Assembly: GCA_964647255.1 (NCBI GenBank)
Contig: CAZYGI010000100.1
Coordinates: 1-11,811, forward strand
From: CAWJEL01 sp964647255
GTDB lineage: Bacteria; Chloroflexota; Anaerolineae; CG2-30-64-16
Length of the DNA stretch: 11,811 bases
Direction: 5' to 3'
The notes beneath the pieces are model-generated. The model saw nothing but the letters and a program-made list of their open reading frames with translations. It was not told the DNA's origin and ran no database searches. How positions within the stretch are numbered: position 1 is the stretch's first letter; each line of letters begins with the position of its first letter. Below, piece after piece: positions 6,593 through 11,811 of this stretch. A program made the translations under genes and the position numbers.

Positions 6593-7221
6593 CGCTCTGA
6601 CTGCTCCCTGGCCTTCGACCGCAGGCCGGGCCGCCGGCGCAGGTCCGCGCGGTGCGTCCAGGCGACAATGGCCACCGTGCCAACCCAGGCGGCGAACATC
6701 GGGAGCGTGAGGCCGGCGGCCAGGCCGGGGCTGCGCCAGTGCAGCACGGGCGCCAGGAGAAAACCCAAGAGCGTCAGGAGCGAAGCTATCACCGCCCAGC
6801 CGGAAGTGTTCAGCAGCTTGTAGAAGACGAAGACCGAGCCGCCCATCACGAACGGCCCGAACGGCACGGTGAGCGCGGTCCACGCGCCGAAGGTTGATGC
6901 CAGCGCCTTGCCGCCGCGGAAGCGCAGGAACGGCGAGAACGCGTGGCCCAGGATCGGCGCGAGGATGACCGGGACCAACGGCCAGCCGGCCACTCCGAAC
7001 GCATAAGAGGCCAGCGCGACCGGGGCGGCGGCCTTAAGCATATCGAGACCGATCGCCAGCACACCCAGCGAGCGGCCGCCGGCGCGGATCACGTTGGTCC
7101 CGCCCGGGTTGCCGTCCCCGTACTGGCGGATATCGGTGCGCAGCACGATCTTGCCCAGCCACACCGAGATGGGCAGGGCGCCGAGCAGGAAGCCGAGAAG
7201 GGTCCAGATCAATGCGGTCAT
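6589..7221 (-). CDS. plsY: PlsY-family acyl-phosphate acyltransferase
   Basis: PlsY enzymes are integral membrane proteins that transfer an acyl group from acyl-phosphate to glycerol-3-phosphate, the first step of phospholipid synthesis. This 210-residue protein has the expected length and five or so membrane helices. Motif 1 is YGDGNPGGTNVIRAGG (34-49), preceded by the LPIS serine. Motif 2 is GHAFSPFLRFRGGKALAS (92-109), close to the usual GGKGvA form. The last motif, normally like KHReNIkRL, is changed to THRADLRRRPG (189-199), losing the Lys and Asn. The gene follows the cytidylate-kinase-like gene after 64 bases and overlaps the glycosyltransferase start by four. Its place in a carotenoid-type operon, with the altered motif, raises the possibility that it acylates another acceptor such as a glycosylated isoprenoid. 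Ordinary PlsY function remains the default. Confidence 0.87.
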   Translation of the reverse strand: MTALIWTLLGFLLGALPISVWLGKIVLRTDIRQYGDGNPGGTNVIRAGGRSLGVLAIGLDMLKAAAPVALASYAFGVAGWPLVPVILAPILGHAFSPFLRFRGGKALASTFGAWTALTVPFGPFVMGGSVFVFYKLLNTSGWAVIASLLTLLGFLLAPVLHWRSPGLAAGLTLPMFAAWVGTVAIVAWTHRADLRRRPGLRSKAREQSER

Positions 7222-7243
7222 AGCTCAAAGGTCCAGGTTTATG

Positions 7244-7271
7244 GTTCAAGGTTGAACGGCAAATGGCAAAT
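7244..7271. repeat. Short inverted and tandem repeats in the leader of plsY
   Basis: The 64-base gap before plsY is AT-richer than its surroundings. It holds GTTCAA/TTGAAC separated by two bases (7244-7257), followed at once by two copies of GGCAAAT (7258-7271). It has no strong Shine-Dalgarno or promoter that I can see. It could be a small regulatory hairpin or merely low-complexity spacer. Confidence 0.5.
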
Positions 7272-7285
7272 CAGCGAATAAGCCT

Positions 7286-7918
7286 TCAACCCTCGTCACT
7301 CAACTTCGCGCCGACTACCAGCTCTGCCGCGACAGCCAACGGCACGCTGCCAGTGTTGATGATCAGATCGTAGAGCGCCGGATCGGCCACGTCGGCGCCG
7401 TAGGTGCGCTCGACAAACTCAGCCGAGGCCCGGTCTGCTTCCAGCACCGCCTCGCGCGCCGCCTCCGCCGTCAGCCCAGCCCGCACCCGGTGGCGTCGCA
7501 CGCGCAGCTCCAGCGGTGCGATGATGCGGACGTGCAACACATCCGGCTTATCCCGCAGCACCACCTGTCCTCCACGGCCGACGATCACGATTTTGCCCCG
7601 CTGGTACGCGGCCTGGATCAACTGCGTGACCGCCTCCGCCGCGAGCAACTGGCCCGCGATGAAACCGCCGTAACCGGCCCAGATGGCCGGATGCCGGGTC
7701 CATGGCCCTGCGTTGGCGAAGAACCGCTCCATCATGCCGCGCGGCCGGTACGTCTCCTCCGACAGTCTGGCGACCTGCGCGGGCTTCAGGCCGGCGTCCT
7801 TCGCCAGGACGAGCATCAGGTTCTTGTCCAGGCTCCGATACCCCGTCCCCTCGCAGATCAGGTCCACGATCGCATCGCCATAGCTGCCAAACTGACGGGA
7901 AACCGTGATCACTGACAT
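7286..7918 (-). CDS. Cytidylate kinase-like family protein
   Basis: This 210-residue protein belongs to the cytidylate-kinase-like P-loop family, whose members resemble CMP kinase but are mostly unassigned. It opens with SRQFGSYGDAIVDLICEGTGYRSLDK (7-32), where the family usually shows SRqyGSGGxxIA, so the phosphate-binding loop has Tyr and Asp in place of two small residues. Other hallmarks are GKIVIVGRGGQVVL (108-121), HVRIIAPLELRVRR (129-142), AdRaSaEFVERTYGADVADPALYDLIINT (161-189 region) and a helical end. The ATG at 7918 is chosen because family members start directly with this strand. An in-frame start at 7966 would add 16 mostly basic residues. It follows the CruF-like gene by 63 bases. 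A nucleotide-linked role beside a glycosyltransferase is conceivable but unproven. Confidence 0.8.
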   Translation of the reverse strand: MSVITVSRQFGSYGDAIVDLICEGTGYRSLDKNLMLVLAKDAGLKPAQVARLSEETYRPRGMMERFFANAGPWTRHPAIWAGYGGFIAGQLLAAEAVTQLIQAAYQRGKIVIVGRGGQVVLRDKPDVLHVRIIAPLELRVRRHRVRAGLTAEAAREAVLEADRASAEFVERTYGADVADPALYDLIINTGSVPLAVAAELVVGAKLSDEG

Positions 7919-7981
7919 CACGTTACTTGTTCCCCCACGCCGCGCCCGCCGCCGCACCTTCCCCAATCCAGCCTTCGCAGT

Positions 7982-8794
7982 TCACAAGGAAGAGCGTCGC
8001 ATCTTGCCGGAGACCTTGACCCCTGAACCTCGTCTCCGCCATGCCAGGGCCACAAACACCCCCATGCCGACGAACCCGAAAGCCGCCGGGCCGTAGAGCT
8101 GCCAGAAGAGCACCTGGCCGGCCGTCTCGATGATCCACGTCAGCGCGTAGATGGCGATCAGCAGCCGTCGCGGCAGGACCGGCGGTCGGGCCAGCGCGGT
8201 GATCAGACCGGACACCAGCAGCCAGCCCGCGAAGTTGACCAGCGGGATGCCGAAATACGCGCCCGGGCGCTCCCAAACCCACAGCCCCCAGTGCACCATC
8301 TGCGGGTCGAGGAACAGATCCCACGCAGTGAACGCCAGCGCAGCGACGATCACGAACGCCGGCCCCGAAGAACGCCCCGTGATCCGCTGCGCCACGGCCC
8401 AGGCCGGCGGCAGCATCATCAGCCACGCCAGCGGGATCAGCAGCGGCACGCCCAGCAGTTGTGGCTGGAGGGCCGCGGTGTAAGCGTACGCGCCGAACGG
8501 GAAGCCGGTCTTGGACCCCAGCGTCTCGGAGATCCAGGCGCTCACGGCGACGATCAGCACGGTGAGCAGGGTGCGCCGGAACGTGGCGGCCTGCGCCAGG
8601 AACATCACCGCCAGCGATACCTGCAGCAGCACGCCCAGGATCACGCCGGCAATCAGGCCGGGGTGGCCGACGGCCCACTGCACGATGGGCATCGCCAGCA
8701 GCGCCATCACCCAGGTGGCCAGCAGCGGCATCGCCCCGCCGAAGCTATCGCGGAGTGCCGGGATCATGCGTTTCACGATTTGGGTCAATGTCAA
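7982..8794 (-). CDS. cruF: Carotenoid biosynthesis membrane protein, CruF/DUF422 family (carotenoid hydratase-like)
   Basis: This is a 270-residue integral membrane protein with seven or eight hydrophobic segments. It carries the invariant acidic and aromatic pattern of the CruF family: WISETLGSKTGFPFGAYAY (87-105), LLGVPLLIPLAW (113-124), TAWDLFLDP (156-164), the spaced tryptophans W169, W172 and W174, and PGAYFGIPLVNFAGW (177-191). CruF proteins hydrate the psi end of acyclic or monocyclic carotenoids (gamma-carotene 1',2'-hydratase in cyanobacteria and Deinococcus; bacterioruberin pathway in haloarchaea), creating the hydroxyl to which a sugar can be added. A glycosyltransferase gene three positions downstream fits that order. 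The start is uncertain: the TTG at 8794 overlaps the upstream stop (TTGA) but lacks a ribosome site, while an ATG ten codons in is also possible. The family is secure; the exact substrate is not. Confidence 0.85.
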   Translation of the reverse strand: MTLTQIVKRMIPALRDSFGGAMPLLATWVMALLAMPIVQWAVGHPGLIAGVILGVLLQVSLAVMFLAQAATFRRTLLTVLIVAVSAWISETLGSKTGFPFGAYAYTAALQPQLLGVPLLIPLAWLMMLPPAWAVAQRITGRSSGPAFVIVAALAFTAWDLFLDPQMVHWGLWVWERPGAYFGIPLVNFAGWLLVSGLITALARPPVLPRRLLIAIYALTWIIETAGQVLFWQLYGPAAFGFVGMGVFVALAWRRRGSGVKVSGKMRRSSL

Positions 8795-10113
8795 GCGATT
8801 TCAGTCGTAGGCTCGGTCAGTGTGACAGGCGCGGCCTCCGTGAGCACCAGGTCCTGTACGAACTCCAGCACCGCGGCTTCCACCTGCGGCCAGGCCGGGT
8901 TCTCCGCCAGGGTCAGGTCGTGTTCGCTGTCCACTTCGACGTATCTGACGTCGTTGGAAAGCCGTCGCCGCAGCCTTCGCGTCTGCTCGACGCGCACGAC
9001 GCTGTCCCGCGTGCCTTGCACCAGCAGCACCGGCGCGTCCACCTGGGGCAAGGCGGCCAGCATCCGGCGCGAGAGGCCGCGCAGTTGGTCAGTCAGCCCC
9101 AACGGCACGCGAAAATCGCGCAGCGCGGCCTGCGCTGCCAGGTCGTCCAGGTCCAGACCGGGCATGAACTTGCCGAGGCCCTGCCGGAGCTGCGGATTGC
9201 CGAAATCGGCCTTGCGCAGCGGCCGGAAGCCGATAGGCAGGAAGGGCCGCACGAAGAACTCGACCGGCCGGGTCCACCATTGCTCCGCCCACCAGAACGG
9301 CGCCAGCGCGATCACGCCGGCGGGCCGGAGCGCGCCCGCGGCCAGGAGGGTCAGCGCGGCCCCCATGGAGTAACCGACCAGCAGCAGCGGCCGATGTCCC
9401 TCGCCGGCCAGCCGCGCAGCGGCCGCTTCCACGGCCGCTAACCATTCCTCGTGCCGGCGCTCGGTCAACGTGGCGAAATCGGCGCCGAAGCCGGGCAGCA
9501 GGATCGCTTCGACCGTCCAGCCGGCCGCGCGCAGCGCCTCCGCCAGGCCGCGCATCTCGGCCGGGGTGCCGCCGAAGCCGTGCACCAGCAGCGCCGCCGG
9601 CGCGCCGCCGTTCGCGCTGCGACTACCGCTGAGTCGGAACGCCGCGTGCTCCGGGCCGGAGAAGATCTCCAGCGCAGGCAGCGCCGGCTCCCGGCGGGGC
9701 ACGGCGATCGCATGCAGGAGGTCGAAGACGAACAGGAAGCCGCCCTGGACGATGACGCCCCAACCGTTGCCCCCTGCGAACCGGTTTTGTGTGCCCATAG
9801 TATATAACAGAACAAGCCCACCGGTCACATACAACAGATCCAATCCTGTGTTGATCCACAGCAGCCGGCGCAGCTTGACTGCCTCACCGGCCAGGGCGGC
9901 GGCCGCGTGCGGCCCGGTGGCCCGGCGCCTGGCCGCGGCGCGCTGCCCGAACAGGGCAATGGCCGCGTCAATGGCGCCCCAGGCCAGCGCCTGGATGCCA
10001 AACCCGCGCCAGAAGTCAGCGCCGGCCAGCAGCAGGACCGCGCCGGCGCCGGCGCTTAACGCCGACCACAGGAGCAGCCGGCGGGAAAGGGTGTCTTGAA
10101 AGTCCCAGATCAT
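8791..10113 (-). CDS. Membrane domain fused to alpha/beta hydrolase (esterase/lipase-like)
   Basis: This 440-residue two-part protein starts with about four membrane segments (roughly 12-31, 36-56, 84-104 and 117-137), resembling a small uncharacterised membrane domain (possibly DUF6992). An alpha/beta hydrolase domain follows from about 170. The hydrolase has an oxyanion HGFGG (178-182), the nucleophile elbow GYSMGA (Ser249), Asp370 in VQGTRD and His398 in DSEHDL, so the catalytic triad is complete. It most resembles carboxylesterase/monoacylglycerol-lipase types. The anchor suggests it acts on a lipid or ester in or near the membrane. The ATG at 10113 overlaps the preceding stop as ATGA, and its own stop overlaps the next gene, implying a shared transcript. 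It could remove or remodel acyl groups on the operon's product; the actual substrate is unknown. Confidence 0.85.
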   Translation of the reverse strand: MIWDFQDTLSRRLLLWSALSAGAGAVLLLAGADFWRGFGIQALAWGAIDAAIALFGQRAAARRRATGPHAAAALAGEAVKLRRLLWINTGLDLLYVTGGLVLLYTMGTQNRFAGGNGWGVIVQGGFLFVFDLLHAIAVPRREPALPALEIFSGPEHAAFRLSGSRSANGGAPAALLVHGFGGTPAEMRGLAEALRAAGWTVEAILLPGFGADFATLTERRHEEWLAAVEAAAARLAGEGHRPLLLVGYSMGAALTLLAAGALRPAGVIALAPFWWAEQWWTRPVEFFVRPFLPIGFRPLRKADFGNPQLRQGLGKFMPGLDLDDLAAQAALRDFRVPLGLTDQLRGLSRRMLAALPQVDAPVLLVQGTRDSVVRVEQTRRLRRRLSNDVRYVEVDSEHDLTLAENPAWPQVEAAVLEFVQDLVLTEAAPVTLTEPTTEIA

Positions 10114-11135
10114 GTCACTCGTACCATTTTTTGAATTTCAGGGATCGGGCCGACGATTTCCAGCCCCGCATGGCGGCCCGTCCCGGCGAAGATCACCTGT
10201 TCCCGGCCGCCGTGGATAGCGAGCAGCCGCACGTCCAGCCGCGCCGTCAGGCTCTCCAGGACGCGCTGCAACATCACCACGCGCTCGGGCGAGTGCAGCA
10301 GCCCGCCCGCGGCCCGCCAGGCCGCGATTTCCAGGCGATGGAGCCTGTTGTGCGGCCCTGCGCGACCGGCGAGGCGCCAGGTCACGTGGGTGTCTTCGAG
10401 GTCCAGGCGTTCGAGCCTGGCTCCGGTGTAGGTGGCGAACCGGTAGAGCTGGCCGCCGTGCCACAGCCCGGCGATGAAGCCGGGGAAGGCGCCTCCCAGC
10501 CAGGGGATGATCGCGACCGACGCGGTGAGGCAGGTGCCGGCCGCGGCCTCGCCGAAGTGGTTGCTCTGCATCCAGATCCAGGCCTTCGGAAAGGCCTGGC
10601 CCCAATCCTTCTCGATGTAGCCGCGGCCGCCGCTGAAGTCTACCGGAACGCCGTCCACCGCGAGCTGGCCGGTGATGCGGTGGTCGAAGCTGAGGACGCC
10701 GTGGTAGCATTCCATGAACGGCGCGAACGCATACGGCCCCATGATGCCGGGGGAGGTCAGCGTGACCGGCCAGGCTGCGCCGGCCGCAAAACGCAGCTCG
10801 CCGGCCAGCCGGCCCTCGGGTCGGTCAATGTCCAACACGATCCGGTCGGCTCGAAAATGGTTTGGCCCCACCCGGATCGCGAACTCGTCACGGCTGGCCT
10901 CGAATGCCTCGAACGGGTAGCGGTGATATGCGGTCGCACCTGTGGCGCCGTCCAGGGTTTGCACGAACGCATGCGATGCGGCAGGATCGCGGCCGATGAA
11001 GACGCCGGGGATGATCGCGTAGCGGTGCTGCTCGCTGGCGTCAATCAGCTTGAAGTACCAGCCCTCGAAGAAAGGGGGCCGCCGGCCGCGGCCGTGATAG
11101 CGTTCGGACCGCCAGATGCTGCGCAGGTCAAACAA
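10110..11135 (-). CDS. Tocopherol cyclase-like protein (CrtC/AttH lipocalin-like superfamily)
   Basis: This 341-residue protein carries the signatures of the tocopherol-cyclase family: FFEGWYFKL (22-30), SPGIMGPYAFAPFMECYHGVLSFDH (128-152 region) and GYIEKDWGQAFPKAWIWMQSNHF (172-194 region), which parallels the plant and cyanobacterial 'EKNWG.sFP..W.W.QcN' motif. Plant tocopherol cyclase closes the chromanol ring of vitamin E by proton addition to an isoprenoid double bond. CrtC hydroxyneurosporene synthase has a related lipocalin-like fold and hydrates carotenoids. No other tocopherol gene is seen here, so an isoprenoid cyclase or hydratase role on the operon's lipid is more likely than vitamin E synthesis. 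The start is TTG at 11135, supported by AAGGAG at eight bases. The stop overlaps the hydrolase start (ATGA). No signal peptide is evident. Confidence 0.85.
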   Translation of the reverse strand: MFDLRSIWRSERYHGRGRRPPFFEGWYFKLIDASEQHRYAIIPGVFIGRDPAASHAFVQTLDGATGATAYHRYPFEAFEASRDEFAIRVGPNHFRADRIVLDIDRPEGRLAGELRFAAGAAWPVTLTSPGIMGPYAFAPFMECYHGVLSFDHRITGQLAVDGVPVDFSGGRGYIEKDWGQAFPKAWIWMQSNHFGEAAAGTCLTASVAIIPWLGGAFPGFIAGLWHGGQLYRFATYTGARLERLDLEDTHVTWRLAGRAGPHNRLHRLEIAAWRAAGGLLHSPERVVMLQRVLESLTARLDVRLLAIHGGREQVIFAGTGRHAGLEIVGPIPEIQKMVRVT

Positions 11136-11158
11136 AGTGACTGCTCCTTGAAAGTGGT

Positions 11159-11794
11159 CTACAGGTCAAGCGGGCCCTGGCGCCCGGCGTCGAGCGCCGC
11201 CAGCACGTTCTCGGCCACGGCGTCGGGCGACAAGGCGTTGCCGGGCATCTTGAAGGGCACTTTGCGCCAGAACGCGGTGTTCACCGCGCCGGGGCGCACG
11301 ACGATGACGCGCCGTTTCCGCTCCTCTTTGCGCAACGCCTCGGCGAACGCTTCCAGCCCGGCTTTGGCGGCCGCGTACGCGGCCAGGCCCGGCAGCCGCA
11401 TCCGCTCGCTGACCGCGCCCAGGAAGACCAGCGGCGCGTCCGCGGCCAGGAGCGGCAGGCTGTGATGCACAGCGTAATATGCGCCCAACAGGTTAGCGTC
11501 CAGGATGCGCCGGAAGGTGTCGGGCGCCATCCGCGCCGCCGGCTCCGCGGCGATATCGCCGGCCGCGTAGATAAATAAGTCGGCCTCGCCCACCTCTTGC
11601 CCTGCAGCCAGCACGGCGCGCTGCACGGCAAACGGATCGGCCACATCGGCCTCGAACGCGTAGTCGGCGACGCCGGCCAGGTCGGCGCTGTGCCGGCTCA
11701 TGCCGACGACCTGCCAGCCCGCTTCCCGGAGCCGGTGAGCCAGCGCGCGGCCGATGCCGCCGGCCGCGCCCCAGATCAATGCGGTTTTCATCAT
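11159..11794 (-). CDS. Short-chain dehydrogenase/reductase
   Basis: A 211-residue classical-type SDR, slightly short for the family. It has the dinucleotide-binding GAAGGIG (9-15), Asp50-Val51 for the adenine ring, YAAG (76-79) in place of NNAG, and the active-site Asn101. Ser129 and Tyr140-xxx-Lys144 complete the catalytic set, and RPGAVNT (167-173) lies after it. It should reduce or oxidise a carbonyl or hydroxyl with NAD(P)(H). The Arg34 after the second strand (GMSRHS) hints at NADPH preference. The substrate-binding loop is short, which explains the length. The first of two adjacent ATGs (11794) is used, as GGGAGG lies seven bases upstream. It is the first visible gene of the operon, 23 bases before the tocopherol-cyclase-like gene. 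It may modify the lipid headgroup or polyprenyl end; the substrate cannot be read. Confidence 0.88.
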   Translation of the reverse strand: MMKTALIWGAAGGIGRALAHRLREAGWQVVGMSRHSADLAGVADYAFEADVADPFAVQRAVLAAGQEVGEADLFIYAAGDIAAEPAARMAPDTFRRILDANLLGAYYAVHHSLPLLAADAPLVFLGAVSERMRLPGLAAYAAAKAGLEAFAEALRKEERKRRVIVVRPGAVNTAFWRKVPFKMPGNALSPDAVAENVLAALDAGRQGPLDL

Positions 11795-11811
11795 GGGACA
11801 GCCTCCCTGAG

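Noticed and set aside
6593..6883. Longer N-terminus for the glycosyltransferase
   Set aside because: The added 97 residues are Arg/Ala/Pro-rich, overlap plsY out of frame, and precede the natural membrane-helix start at the ATGA overlap.
7919..7966. 16-residue basic extension of the cytidylate-kinase-like protein
   Set aside because: Family members begin directly at the first strand (SVITVSRQ), and the extra residues show no conservation pattern I recognise. It is not fully excluded.
8291..9373. 360-residue plus-strand open frame
   Set aside because: It covers the antisense of both the hydrolase and the CruF-like genes, which have clear motifs. Its composition is Arg/Gln/Ser-rich and without domains.
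10578..10599. 9-bp inverted repeat CCAGGCCTT/AAGGCCTGG
   Set aside because: It falls exactly in the conserved GQAFPKAW motif of the cyclase-like protein, so coding constraint plus GC-rich codon choice explains it.
10131..11465. 444-residue plus-strand open frame
   Set aside because: It is antisense to the tocopherol-cyclase-like gene and crosses into the SDR; the minus-strand proteins carry strong family motifs.

Overview
The window is high-GC bacterial DNA in which every supported gene lies on the minus strand, so transcription runs from the right end to the left. It reads as two blocks joined near position 5000. The best guess for the host is a Chloroflexota bacterium (Anaerolineae-like). 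The grounds are a giant regulator fusing a cytoplasmic LacI-type ligand domain to a histidine kinase, receivers and AraC, a lipoprotein with an Ala/Pro-rich linker, and the carotenoid gene set. This is inference from gene style, not from a phylogenetic marker.

Right block (about 5000-11794): a tightly packed run that looks like one operon for a membrane isoprenoid or carotenoid-type glycolipid. In transcription order it holds a short-chain dehydrogenase, a tocopherol-cyclase-like (CrtC-like lipocalin) protein, a membrane protein fused to an alpha/beta hydrolase, a CruF/DUF422 carotenoid hydratase-like protein, a cytidylate-kinase-like protein, PlsY acyltransferase and a membrane family 2 glycosyltransferase. 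At its end is a wrecked phytoene desaturase (crtI): its N-terminal 87 codons are fused out of frame to about 37 codons from the middle of the gene, and the rest is lost. Three junctions are 4-base stop/start overlaps, and three genes start with TTG.

Left block (1-5004): a carbohydrate-uptake and regulation locus. A good sigma70-type promoter (4976-5004) drives a 1178-residue one-protein signalling system. This gene ends in a long, nearly perfect bidirectional terminator hairpin (1360-1392). Next is a 78-residue orphan LacI DNA-binding domain with an intact hinge helix but no effector domain. It has its own -10 box, a CG-centred operator-like palindrome and a T8 terminator. Last is the N-terminal 273 residues of a sugar ABC-transporter lipoprotein that runs off the left edge, preceded by another CG-centred operator-like site. 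The hybrid regulator or the LacI stub probably controls this transporter.

Most noteworthy are the putative carotenoid glycolipid operon, which combines cyclase-like, hydratase-like, glycosyltransferase and acyltransferase genes in an arrangement I do not recognise as a described pathway. Also noteworthy are the crtI double-deletion scar at the block boundary, the orphan LacI DNA-binding domain beside a LacI-sensor kinase, and a perfect 17-bp inverted repeat inside the regulator gene. No RNA genes, CRISPR arrays or insertion sequences were seen. No stretch longer than 300 bases lacks a gene.
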